From Hyphomicrobium_A sp035517115 (GTDB taxonomy: Bacteria; Pseudomonadota; Alphaproteobacteria; Rhizobiales; Hyphomicrobiaceae): DNA of 54,880 bases. Position numbers and translations under genes: made by a program. Positions 16,752 through 25,033 of this stretch are shown one piece after another; the first letter of the stretch is position 1; every line of letters starts with the position of its first letter. Below the pieces are notes generated by a model. That model searched no databases, was not told the origin of the DNA, and saw only the letters and a list, made by a program, of their open reading frames with translations. The stretch is taken from NCBI GenBank assembly GCA_035517115.1, contig DATIZL010000104.1, positions 1 to 54,880 on the forward strand, read 5' to 3'.

Positions 16752-17570
16752 TCAAGCCGGGCACACGCTCGATTGGCCGAGCACGAGCATAGCGCCGATT
16801 GCGGCGCCGCCGACGATGATGCGCCACCAGCCGAACAGCGCAAAGCCGTGCCGGCTCACGTAAGCGAGCAAGTGGCGCACGACGAACACCGCCGAGATGA
16901 ACGCCACCACGAACCCCAGCGCGATGTTGGTGAGGTCGTCGGGCTTCAGAATGGACCAGTTCTTGTAGAGGTCGAAGGCGAAGGCGCCGGCCATGGTCGG
17001 CATGGCGAGGAAGAACGTGAACTCCGCCGCCGAGCGCTTGTCGGTGCCAAACAGCATGGCGCCGATGATGGTGGAGCCCGAGCGCGAGACGCCGGGAATG
17101 AGCGCCAGACACTGGAACAGGCCGATCTTGAAGGCGAGCGAGGGCGGATAGTCCATTACGTCGGTGTAGCGCACGGGCAGTGGCAGGCGGTCGATGACGA
17201 GCAGGATGATGCCGCCGACGACGAGCATGACGGAGATGAGCATGGGGCTCTCGAAGAGAACCTTCTTGATGAAATCGTGCGCCCCGGCGCCGATCACCGC
17301 CGCGGGCAGGAACGCCAACAGGATGCCGAGCACGAAGCGGCGCGCGCGCTCGTCGTAGGGGATGTCCACCGCAATGTTGATGAGTTTTGCCGCATAGACG
17401 CTCAACACCGCGAGGATGGCGCCGAGCTGGATCAGCACCTCGAAGGTCTTGCCGGGATTGCAGATGCCGAGGAAGTGCTCGGTGAGCAGGAGATGCCCGG
17501 TCGAGGAGACGGGCAGGAACTCGGTCACGCCCTCGATGAGCCCGAGCAGGATGATTTGCCAGATCGGCAT
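16752..17570 (-). CDS. uppP: UppP, undecaprenyl-diphosphatase
   Basis: This 272-residue polytopic membrane protein has the two family signatures: GLIEGVTEFLPVSSTGH near the N-terminus, with catalytic glutamates, and PGVSRSGSTI at about residue 160. It removes the terminal phosphate of undecaprenyl diphosphate, recycling the lipid carrier for peptidoglycan and polysaccharide synthesis, and its loss sensitises cells to bacitracin. The ATG before PIWQII follows a GGGAG site and matches the family start; the frame is open upstream but has no membrane or family features. About eight hydrophobic segments are visible. Single gene, convergent with ptsN. Confidence 0.97.
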   Translation of the reverse strand: MPIWQIILLGLIEGVTEFLPVSSTGHLLLTEHFLGICNPGKTFEVLIQLGAILAVLSVYAAKLINIAVDIPYDERARRFVLGILLAFLPAAVIGAGAHDFIKKVLFESPMLISVMLVVGGIILLVIDRLPLPVRYTDVMDYPPSLAFKIGLFQCLALIPGVSRSGSTIIGAMLFGTDKRSAAEFTFFLAMPTMAGAFAFDLYKNWSILKPDDLTNIALGFVVAFISAVFVVRHLLAYVSRHGFALFGWWRIIVGGAAIGAMLVLGQSSVCPA

Positions 17571-17751
17571 TGGCGGCTCCCAAGGCGGGTGGATGGATTT
17601 CGTTGGATAGCTGCGGCGGAGCGGAGGATTAGCAGAATTCTGCGCTCCGCGATGCCACATCAGTGCCACAGGGAAGGCTCCGAACTGGCGCGGACTCGGG
17701 AAACCGAACTCCTTGACGAATCGCGCCGGCGACCGCGAGGTTTCGACGCAG

Positions 17752-18456
17752 ATGCACAAGCTCACCCATTTCCGCCTCTGCCCGCTCTCGCGCGCCATCC
17801 GCCTTGCGCTCGGAGAGCTTGGCCTCGAGCCCGAGCTCACCGAGGAGCGCCCGTGGGAGTGGCGCCCGGAGTTCCTGGCCTTGAACCCCGCGGGCGAGCT
17901 TCCCGTCCTGCAGCTCGATGGCGGCCCCGTGCTCGCGGGCGCCTATGCCATCTCCGAGTACCTCGCCGAGGCCCCCCCGGAAGCGGAGCCGGAGGAGGAC
18001 GGGGGACCCGACTTCAAGCTCTTCCCCGGCACGCGCGAGGCCCGCGCCGAGGTGCGCCGCCTGGTCGACTGGTTCAATGGCAAGTTCAACCGCGAGGTCT
18101 CCCAGGAGCTGCTGCACGAGAAGGTTTACGCCCGCCTCGTGTCCGGCGCCGTCCCCACGCCCGACGCCGACATCCTGCGCGCCATCAAGGCCAACCTGCG
18201 CTACCATATGAGCTACGTGAGCCACTTGGCGCACCAGCGCCGCTGGCTCGCCGGCGACGAATTGTCGTTCGCCGATCTTGTGGCCGCCGCGCACCTGTCG
18301 ACGGCCGACTATCTGGGCGAGGTCCCGTGGGACGCATTCGAGGCCGCCAAGCTCTGGTACGCGCGTCTGAAGTCGCGGCGCGCGTTCCGCCCCGTGCTGG
18401 CCGACAGGGTGCCGGGCACGATCCCGTCTGCGCACTACGCCGACCTGGATTTCTAG
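17752..18456 (+). CDS. Glutathione S-transferase family protein
   Basis: The 234-residue protein has an N-terminal thioredoxin-like domain (KLTHFRLCPLSRAIRLAL to about residue 80, with the GELPVL cis-Pro region and AISEYL) and an all-helical C-terminal domain (about 95-230) with the DLVAAAHLS motif region. CPLS in place of a CxxC motif and its overall length fit a GST-like enzyme, as found in several alphaproteobacterial groups. The substrate is unknown. The ATG (MHKLTHF) aligns with the family start. It is divergent from uppP with about 180 bp between. A repeat element follows its stop. Confidence 0.88.
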   Translation: MHKLTHFRLCPLSRAIRLALGELGLEPELTEERPWEWRPEFLALNPAGELPVLQLDGGPVLAGAYAISEYLAEAPPEAEPEEDGGPDFKLFPGTREARAEVRRLVDWFNGKFNREVSQELLHEKVYARLVSGAVPTPDADILRAIKANLRYHMSYVSHLAHQRRWLAGDELSFADLVAAAHLSTADYLGEVPWDAFEAAKLWYARLKSRRAFRPVLADRVPGTIPSAHYADLDF

Positions 18457-18486
18457 CCGACGTCTCAATCGGCCGTGGCACTTATT

Positions 18487-18627
18487 CCCCTCCCCCTGGC
18501 GGGGAGGGGTTAGGGGTGGGGGGACGATCTTGGAGAGCGTGCGGGCGGGTCATGCGCCAAGCCCTTCACCCCACCTCGCGCCTCATGCCGAAGCATGACG
18601 CGCGGCCCTCCCCATCGAGGGGAGGGC
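18487..18627. repeat. G-rich palindromic REP pair (tail-to-head arrangement)
   Basis: The region begins with the stem CCCCTCCCC/GGGGAGGGG followed by a GGGGTGGGGGG tag, and ends with a CACCCCACC tag and a second stem CCCTCCCC/GGGGAGGG; a small TCATGC/GCATGA hairpin lies between. These are the same two building blocks seen near 43.7, 47.3, 47.9 and 50.1 kb. It fills most of the gap between the glutathione transferase gene and queG. The first hairpin may also help terminate transcription. Confidence 0.8.
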
Positions 18628-18688
18628 GACGGAAAGCGAGCGCCTCGATCAGGGTAGAAGCTCTGGCAACGGCGCGGAGGGCTCGGTC

Positions 18689-19807
18689 GTGACGGCAGAC
18701 CTCAAGGAGGCGCTGCGGGCCGAAGCGCTGGCGCTCGGGTTCCAGTCGCTGCGCGTGACGACGCCCGACGCCATCGAGGACGCGGGGCACCATCTCACGG
18801 AGTTCCTCGACGCCGGCCGTCACGGCGACATGACGTGGCTCGCCACCACGGCGAAGCGCCGCGGGCACCCGCGCACGCTGTGGCCAGAGGCGCGCTCGGT
18901 GGTCATGCTGGGCATGAGCTACGCCCCCGTCGGCGATCCGCTGGAGGCGCTCAACCAGCCGAGCCGCGGCGTCATTTCGGTCTATGCGCAAGGCAAGGAC
19001 TATCACGACATCCTGAAAAGCAAGCTCAAGCAGCTGGCGGGCGCGCTCGCGGCGCGCTCCGGCGCGGAGGTGAAGGTGTTCGTCGACACCGCACCCGTCA
19101 TGGAAAAGCCGCTCGCCGCCGCCGCCGGCGTCGGCTGGCAGGGCAGGCATACGAACCTCGTCTCGCGCGAGCACGGCTCGTGGCTGTTTCTCGGCGCCAT
19201 TTTCACGACCGCCGCCTTGCCGCCCGACGACCCCGAGGAGGACTATTGCGGGAGCTGCCGCCGCTGCCTCGACGTGTGCCCGACGCGCGCCTTCCCCGCG
19301 CCCTACGTGCTCGACGCGCGCCGCTGCCTCGCCTACCTGACGATCGAGCACAAGGGGCACATCCCGGTCGAGTTCCGCCACCCCATGGGCAACCGCGTGT
19401 TCGGCTGCGACGACTGCCTCGCCGTGTGCCCATGGAACAAGTTCGCCGCCGCCGCGCGCGAGGCGGGCTTTGCGGCGCGGCCCGAGACCGACAACCCGCC
19501 GCTCGCCGAGCTGCTGGAGCTCGACGACCGCGCGTTCCGCGCCCGCTTTGCCGGCACGCCGGTGAAGCGCACGGGCCGCGACCGCTTCCTGCGCAACGTG
19601 CTCATCGCCGCGGGCAACTCGGGCGAGCCGAGCCTCATCGCCAAGATCGAGCCGCTGCTCGCCGATGCCTCCCCGCTCGTGCGCGCCATGGCGGTGTGGG
19701 CCATGCGCCAGCTCACGCGCGATACAATCGGCGAGCGCGTGCGCCGCAGCCATCTCGCCCGCGAAGGCGACAGCGAGGTGCGCGCCGAGTGGCACGCTCC
19801 CGCATGA
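18689..19807 (+). CDS. queG: QueG, epoxyqueuosine reductase
   Basis: This 372-residue cobalamin-dependent iron-sulfur enzyme carries out the last step of queuosine synthesis, reducing epoxyqueuosine in tRNA. The VDTAPVMEKPLA and GWQGRHTNL motifs of the cobalamin/substrate region (about residues 130-155) precede two 4Fe-4S motifs, CGSCRRCLDVCP (about 187) and CDDCLAVCP (about 244). A C-terminal HEAT-like tail is present. Translation starts at GTG, 8 bp after GGAGG. The stop overlaps the next gene by ATGA, so the two are coupled. Confidence 0.96.
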   Translation: MTADLKEALRAEALALGFQSLRVTTPDAIEDAGHHLTEFLDAGRHGDMTWLATTAKRRGHPRTLWPEARSVVMLGMSYAPVGDPLEALNQPSRGVISVYAQGKDYHDILKSKLKQLAGALAARSGAEVKVFVDTAPVMEKPLAAAAGVGWQGRHTNLVSREHGSWLFLGAIFTTAALPPDDPEEDYCGSCRRCLDVCPTRAFPAPYVLDARRCLAYLTIEHKGHIPVEFRHPMGNRVFGCDDCLAVCPWNKFAAAAREAGFAARPETDNPPLAELLELDDRAFRARFAGTPVKRTGRDRFLRNVLIAAGNSGEPSLIAKIEPLLADASPLVRAMAVWAMRQLTRDTIGERVRRSHLAREGDSEVRAEWHAPA

Positions 19808-20673
19808 CGCACCTCCTCTGCTTCGGCCTCGGCTACAGCGCGCAGGTGCTGGGGCGCCAGCTCGCCGCGCAAGGGTGGCGCATCACCGGCACGGCGCGCT
19901 CGCGCGCGGGCGTGCGTGAGCTGGCCGGCAGGGGCTTTGACGCGCTCGCATTCGACGGTCTCGCGCCGAGCCCAGAGGTCCGGGAGGCCGCGATGCAGGC
20001 GACACACGTCCTCGTCTCCGTCCCTCCCGATGCCGGCGGCGATCCCGTGCTCCGCCACCACGGCCGCGACCTCGAGGCGTCCCGTTCCATCTGCTGGATC
20101 GGCTACCTTTCAACTGTTGGCGTTTACGGCGACCACGGCGGCGCCTGGGTCGACGAGACGACGCCGGCCACCCCGGCCTCGCCGCGCAGCCGCTGGCGGC
20201 TCGCCGCCGAGGACGCGTGGCGCGCGCTCGGGAGCCGCAGCGGCAAGCGCGTGCAGATTTTTCGCCTGCCCGGCATCTACGGCCCGGGGCGCAGCGCCAT
20301 CGACCGGCTGCGCGAGGGCAGCGCGCAGCGCATCGTCAAGCCGGGGCAGGTGTTCAACCGCATTCATGTGGATGACATCGCGGGCGCGCTCGCTGCCGCC
20401 ATCGCCGGGCGCGGCGCGCACGCGATCTACAACGTCACCGATGACGAGCCCTCGCCGCCGCAGGACGTCATCGCCTATGCCGCCGAGCTGTTGGGCGTGC
20501 CGCCGCCGCCCGAGGTCGCGTTCGCGGCGGCGCGCTTAACGGATATGGCCAAAAGTTTTTATGCGGAAAACAAGCGCGTAGCGAACGTGCGCCTGCGTTC
20601 CGAGCTCGGGGTGCAGTTGAAATTCCCGAGCTACCGCGAGGGCTTGCGAGCAATCATGACGCAATTGCGCTAG
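19804..20673 (+). CDS. NAD(P)-binding SDR-family epimerase-like protein
   Basis: The 289-residue Rossmann-fold protein opens with a dinucleotide-binding motif (FGLGYSAQVLGRQL) and has the extended-SDR active site segment STVGVYGDHGG (about residues 102-112) and the FRLPGIYGPGRS motif. It resembles the YeeZ-type group of NAD-dependent epimerase/dehydratases, whose substrate is unknown. It overlaps the queG stop by ATGA and is surely co-translated with it. This pairing is common in Rhizobiales but does not by itself show a role in tRNA modification. Confidence 0.88.
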   Translation: MTHLLCFGLGYSAQVLGRQLAAQGWRITGTARSRAGVRELAGRGFDALAFDGLAPSPEVREAAMQATHVLVSVPPDAGGDPVLRHHGRDLEASRSICWIGYLSTVGVYGDHGGAWVDETTPATPASPRSRWRLAAEDAWRALGSRSGKRVQIFRLPGIYGPGRSAIDRLREGSAQRIVKPGQVFNRIHVDDIAGALAAAIAGRGAHAIYNVTDDEPSPPQDVIAYAAELLGVPPPPEVAFAAARLTDMAKSFYAENKRVANVRLRSELGVQLKFPSYREGLRAIMTQLR

Positions 20674-20819
20674 CTGCCGGCGTTCTCCGCTTAACCAATC
20701 GTTCAGCCACCGTTCAAGGAGCCCCCGCTTTATTGGCGCCAATGCAGTCGCGCTTTCGCCGCGCATTCGCCGCGGGGGCGCCGTCACAAAATCTGGCCGT
20801 TATGCATCGTGAGGACAGG

Positions 20820-22310
20820 ATGCGAGTTGCAGCGAGAACGCTCGGTCGCATCGCGATGTTTGCCGTCGCGCTTTCGCCCCTGTTGTTGAGCGCTGGCGCC
20901 GCTGTTGCCGACGACAGCGCCGCGCACGCGCTCGCCGACAAATTCTCGCGCGCGGAGGATGCCGAGCGCGCCGCGGCGGAGAAGAAGGCAGAAGAGAAGA
21001 AGAAGGCCGAGGCGGAAAAGGCGCGCGCGGAAGCGCAGCGCCAGGCTCAGCGCCGCAAGGCCGCTGCCGAGCAGCGCGCCAAGGACGAGGCCGAGATGCT
21101 GGATCGTGCGCGCGCCGAGGCCGAGGCGCGCCGCCTCGAGGAGCAGCGTGCCGCCGACGAGCGCGCGCGCATCGAAGCCGAGCAGGAAGCCGCGCGCGCC
21201 GAGGCTGCGCGCCTTGCGCAGGAGGCCGAGCAGCGGCGCCTCGAGGAGGAGCGCACGGCGGAGGAGGCGCGTCAGGCCGAAGCCGCGCGCCTTGCCAAAG
21301 AGGTCGAGGAGAAGCGGCTCGCCGAGGAGCGCAAGGCCGAAGAGGAGCGCAAAGCCGAGGAAGCGCGCCAGGCGGAGGCTCAGCGACTCGCGAAGGAGGC
21401 CGAGGAGCGTAAAGCCGAGGAAGCGCGCATCGCCAAGGAAGCCGAGGAGAAGCGGCTGGCCGAGCAGCGGCGCGCCGCGCGTCTCGCCAAGGAGTCCGAG
21501 GAGAAGCGCCGCGCGGAAGCCGCCAAGAAGGCCGAGGAGCAGCGCCAGGCCGACGCCGCGCGCGAAGCGCTGGAGAAAATGCGCACCGAGGAGGCCGAGC
21601 GCGTCGCCGAGAAATTCCGCTTAGCCCGCGAGGCGCGCGAGGCAAAGCTCGCGCGTGAGCGCTCAGCGAGTGCACGCGACCGCGGCGAGGATACCCGCGA
21701 CAGCCTGGGCGGCCCGCTGCCCGACGCGCAAGCTGCCCCGGCGCCCTGGGATACCCCCGGCGACGCCCCCGCGCGCTACTTGCCGGCGCGCGTGACGATC
21801 CTGCTCGTCATGGACCCGCGCCACCGCATCTTTGCCGCCTACCCGCCCCGGGCCAACCCGGTGCTGTGCATCGGCGAGGGCTGCTACATCAGCGGCGGCG
21901 CCAACGCCCCGGCCGAGTACATGCCACGCTGGAGCGCGCTCGGGCCCGCCAACTCCATCGGGCGGCGCGCCGGCCCCTGCCGCGACCAGCTCACCTGCGT
22001 GTTCCGCGACGTGGAGCTCGGCGGCGGCTACGGGCAGATCCAGCCGGTCGACATGGGGCTGTTGCACCACGAGCGCCGCGAGATCCGCGGCGTGCACCCC
22101 GACCCGACCTGCGATCTCGTCAGCGGGCGGCTCTATTGCGGCGAGCCCGTCGTCGCCAAGGGCTACCGCGCGTGGATCGTGCCCGAGGTCATCGCGACGA
22201 AGGCCGGACCCGACGCGCTGCGCGAGGCCTTAGCGCTAGGGCTGCCGGCGGCCCGCTCGGCGACGCTCGATCCCTGGCGCAGCCAGGTTCACGCCGAAAG
22301 CTCGAGGTAG
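20820..22310 (+). CDS. TolA-like coiled-coil periplasmic protein with cysteine-containing C-terminal domain
   Basis: A signal peptide (MRVAARTLGRIAMFAVALS, ending AAVADD) is followed by about 240 residues of almost pure Ala/Glu/Lys/Arg heptad coiled coil (about residues 40-285) with imperfect repeats such as EEARQAEAARLAKE. A globular C-terminal domain from about residue 320 holds five or more cysteines (CIGEGCYISGG, GPCRDQLTC, CDLVSGRLYCGE) that may form disulfides. The ATG was chosen for the GAGGA site and the signal peptide; two upstream ATGs lack both. Function is unknown. The coiled coil recalls TolA, but there is no TolA C-terminal domain and no tol-pal neighbours. The end overlaps the convergent hydrolase gene by 22 bp. 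Confidence 0.8.
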   Translation: MRVAARTLGRIAMFAVALSPLLLSAGAAVADDSAAHALADKFSRAEDAERAAAEKKAEEKKKAEAEKARAEAQRQAQRRKAAAEQRAKDEAEMLDRARAEAEARRLEEQRAADERARIEAEQEAARAEAARLAQEAEQRRLEEERTAEEARQAEAARLAKEVEEKRLAEERKAEEERKAEEARQAEAQRLAKEAEERKAEEARIAKEAEEKRLAEQRRAARLAKESEEKRRAEAAKKAEEQRQADAAREALEKMRTEEAERVAEKFRLAREAREAKLARERSASARDRGEDTRDSLGGPLPDAQAAPAPWDTPGDAPARYLPARVTILLVMDPRHRIFAAYPPRANPVLCIGEGCYISGGANAPAEYMPRWSALGPANSIGRRAGPCRDQLTCVFRDVELGGGYGQIQPVDMGLLHHERREIRGVHPDPTCDLVSGRLYCGEPVVAKGYRAWIVPEVIATKAGPDALREALALGLPAARSATLDPWRSQVHAESSR

Positions 22311-23674
22311 CCGATCTTGTGGCCGAGCGCCTGGCGCTTTCCCTCCATGTGCTCGGTCACCTCGCGCGCGTGCAGCGGGTGGCCCCTGCGCTCGACGCTG
22401 TGGCGCTCGAGCGCCATCAGCTCCTTCAGCAGCGGCTCGGCCGTGAACTGCAGCATGGCGACGGCCTGGATGGCGCTGCGGCGCATGTTGGGCGCCACCC
22501 GCGGCACCACGCTCTCGATCAGGTCCTTGGCCCGGTCCGAGAACTTGCCGGATAGCTGGCCGAAGAGGCCGATGAGGCGCACGGGAAGGTCGGGCTTGAA
22601 GCGGTAGCCGTACTCGTCCATCCAGCGGAACAGCGAATCCATCAGCAAGTCCTGCAGGCGCAGGCGCGAGGTGACGCGGTAGTCCTGCCATTCCGCCACG
22701 ATGTCGAACTCGGGCTCGAGCTCGATGTCGGCGGGCGCGAATGTCTCGTGCGCGGTGACGCCGACGCGGTCGACGAAGTCGCGGTTCTTCATGTCGTAGC
22801 GCGTGGTGAACGTCGGCAGCGCGTATTTGCGCTCGCTCGCGAGCCCGAAGGCCATGCGCACCAGCTTGGAGCAGAACAGCTCCGTCTCCGGGCTCTTGAG
22901 CTCCATGCTGAAGTCGTACCAGATGCGCTTGCCGCCCTTGGCGTGCGAGCGGCGCACGTGATCGTAGATCAGCGCTGCAGCGCGGCGTGAAAGCTCCGCG
23001 TCCTTGTGGCGGAACAGCACGCAGCGCCCGACGCCATGGGCGAGCGCCGCATCGAGCGGGTTGACGACGGCGCCGGCCTCGATCAGGGCCTCGACCACCC
23101 ACTGCTTGCCCGCCTCGTCCGTGTGCACGATGCACAGGTGGCTGAACTGGGAGTCGATGTCGCCGATGCGGGCAATCGCGGCGCTGTTGTGGTGCATGCC
23201 GCGCATGAGGAGAAGGTCACCGGCCTGGAACGGCAGGTCCTCGCCCGTGGCGAAGGCCGGGTTCACGAAGGTGTTGAGGTCGGTGCCGCGGAAGGCGCGA
23301 AGCGTCTTCTCCTCGGGCCCGAGCTGCGTATAGCCGATGTTGAGCTCGCCCAGCATGTCGGTCGCATAGCGCGTGATGCGGAGCGCGTTGCGCACGGCGC
23401 GCTGCGCGGGAAGCGACATGAACCCGCGCGCGTGCCAGTCGGCGACCCGGTCGCGCAGCCGCAGCCGGTGCTCGAAGATCGCATTGACGAGCTGCGGCGC
23501 CGAGCGCGCGAGCGCGCGCACGTCGTAGCGGTCGAGGCTGACGTTGAAGATGGTCTCGTACATCCACGCCAGGTTGTCGGCGAGCTGCTGGGCAGTCGCC
23601 GCCGGCCGGTCCGCGATCGCTTCGGCCGCAGCAATATCGTCCTCGAGCCTCGGCCGGGGCATGGTGTGCAACAT
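22289..23674 (-). CDS. YiiX/NlpC-P60-type permuted cysteine hydrolase with long C-terminal extension
   Basis: In this 461-residue protein the segment DLLLMRGMHHNSAAI, IDSQFSHLCIVHTDE and, about 100 residues later, ETELFCSKLVRMAFG matches the YiiX/YebB group of circularly permuted papain-like enzymes, in which the His comes before the Cys. These act on lipids or on amide bonds in the envelope. About 100 helical residues precede the domain and about 170 follow, which is long for the family. No signal peptide is visible. The ATG (MLHTMPRPRL) follows an AAGGGA site. It lies 67 bp after the HPF-type gene on the same strand, so co-transcription is possible. Confidence 0.75.
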   Translation of the reverse strand: MLHTMPRPRLEDDIAAAEAIADRPAATAQQLADNLAWMYETIFNVSLDRYDVRALARSAPQLVNAIFEHRLRLRDRVADWHARGFMSLPAQRAVRNALRITRYATDMLGELNIGYTQLGPEEKTLRAFRGTDLNTFVNPAFATGEDLPFQAGDLLLMRGMHHNSAAIARIGDIDSQFSHLCIVHTDEAGKQWVVEALIEAGAVVNPLDAALAHGVGRCVLFRHKDAELSRRAAALIYDHVRRSHAKGGKRIWYDFSMELKSPETELFCSKLVRMAFGLASERKYALPTFTTRYDMKNRDFVDRVGVTAHETFAPADIELEPEFDIVAEWQDYRVTSRLRLQDLLMDSLFRWMDEYGYRFKPDLPVRLIGLFGQLSGKFSDRAKDLIESVVPRVAPNMRRSAIQAVAMLQFTAEPLLKELMALERHSVERRGHPLHAREVTEHMEGKRQALGHKIGYLELSA

Positions 23675-23741
23675 CGGTTCCCTTCCCCCTCTTCTCATCC
23701 CGGCATGACAGCCGCGAGACGCCGGGGCCTTTTCCCACGAG

Positions 23742-24320
23742 CTAAGAGCTGCGCCCCGCACCCAGAAGCTTGATCGAGCTCGCCTGCGGCCCCATGGGCC
23801 CCTCGGCGGAGGCGCGCGTGACATGCACCACGGTGCCCACCTTGATGGCATCGAACCCGTTGGCGGCGACCACCTCGCGCGAAAAATAAAGGTCGGGTGA
23901 GTCCTTCACCTCGACGAAGCCGTAGTTCTGCTCGGGGAAGATGCGCACGACGACACCGGTGTCGCCCATCGAGCCGTGGCTCTTGACCTCGCGGCTCATG
24001 ATGGCGGCGGTCTGCTCCAGCTGCCGCTCGGCCGCCTCGAACACGCGGTTGACGATGGCCGAGGTGTCGCCCTTCATCTCGCGGCGATCCTGCTCGCCCT
24101 TGGCCACGATGGTGTTGTGGCCCGGCACGTCGATCTCGACGCGGATGCCGACCGGCGTCTTGGCGCCCTCGGCGCTGCGGTGCGGCACCTCGACGACGAT
24201 GCGGGCCCCGGTGATGTTGGGGTGGAAGCGCTGCAGCCGCTCCACCCGCTCGCGGATCAGCTTCTCCACAAACTTAGAGCTGTCCAGGTTCTTGAAGGCA
24301 ATCTGCAGGGCTCTTTCCAT
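23742..24320 (-). CDS. HPF/RaiA ribosome-associated domain fused to a cold-shock-like domain
   Basis: Residues 1 to about 110 of this 192-residue protein form an S30EA (HPF/RaiA) domain: MERALQIAFKNLDSS, then EVPHRSAEG and a helix with ERVERLQRFHP. Residues about 122-185 form a cold-shock OB-like fold with the RNP1-like NYGFVEVKD and DLYFSREVV. Classical long HPF instead has a dimerising C-terminal tail. Such HPF-cold-shock fusions occur in Rhizobiales and probably bind stalled or hibernating ribosomes. The ATG follows GGAG at about 6 bp. The canonical hpf between rpoN and ptsN is missing in this window, so this may be the hibernation factor here or one of several. Confidence 0.88.
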   Translation of the reverse strand: MERALQIAFKNLDSSKFVEKLIRERVERLQRFHPNITGARIVVEVPHRSAEGAKTPVGIRVEIDVPGHNTIVAKGEQDRREMKGDTSAIVNRVFEAAERQLEQTAAIMSREVKSHGSMGDTGVVVRIFPEQNYGFVEVKDSPDLYFSREVVAANGFDAIKVGTVVHVTRASAEGPMGPQASSIKLLGAGRSS

Positions 24321-24490
24321 CGTGATCTCCGCTCTGGTCCTCGTCTTCTCTCAAGGGTAATTGAAGCCGAGGCCTATGGTGTTCGTGTGGCCTCGGAACC
24401 GACACCATACCCCATTGCTAAAGGTGCGGTCGGGACGGCAAACGTGCAAGCTTCGCTCAACAGTTGCGTTAAGTGAACGGGGGGAGGGAG

Positions 24491-25021
24491 ATGACCAAAC
24501 GCCTGCCGATCGTGGGGGTTGTGGGCTCGGGCGAGGAAGCGCATGCAGGCAAGGCCGAGGCGGTGGGACGCTGGCTTGCGACGTTGCCCGTTCACCTGCT
24601 GACCGGCGGCGGCGCCGGCGTGATGACGGCGGTGAGCCGCGCGTTCGCAGCCGTGCCGGGCCGCGCCGGCCTCGTTGTCGGCATCATCCCCAGCGGCGAG
24701 GATCCTGCCGCTCCGAGGCCCGGCTATCCCAACCCCTACGTGGAGCTGGCGATCATGACGCACCTTCCCTTGAGCGGCGCGTCGGGGACAGACGTGCTCT
24801 CGCGCAACCACATCAACGTGCTGAGCTCGGACGTGCTCATCGCGCTGCCGGGCGGAGCGGGCACCGCGAGCGAGGTGATCCTCGCGCTGCGCTATCGCCG
24901 CCCCGTCTGCGCCTACCTCGACGACCGCTCGGAGATTCCCGGGATGCCCGCGCAGGTCCCCGTCCTCGCCACACTCGAGGAGGTGCAGGCCTTCGTGTGC
25001 AACCGTCTCTCCGCGCCGTAG
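24491..25021 (+). CDS. SLOG-family (TIGR00725-type, LOG-like) protein
   Basis: The 176-residue Rossmann-like protein has a GVVGSGEE start, the TGGGAGVM loop (about residue 43) and LPGGAGTASEVILAL (about residues 121-135). These are the nucleotide-binding features of the SLOG superfamily shared with LOG phosphoribohydrolases and DprA. The catalytic pattern of cytokinin-activating LOG (PGGxGTxxE) is present, so a nucleoside-monophosphate hydrolase activity is possible, but the substrate is unknown. The ATG follows a GGGGAGGGAG run; a GTG six codons earlier is an alternative. It stands alone, convergent with the alpha/beta hydrolase. Confidence 0.82.
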   Translation: MTKRLPIVGVVGSGEEAHAGKAEAVGRWLATLPVHLLTGGGAGVMTAVSRAFAAVPGRAGLVVGIIPSGEDPAAPRPGYPNPYVELAIMTHLPLSGASGTDVLSRNHINVLSSDVLIALPGGAGTASEVILALRYRRPVCAYLDDRSEIPGMPAQVPVLATLEEVQAFVCNRLSAP

Positions 25022-25033
25022 CACGGCGCTCAT

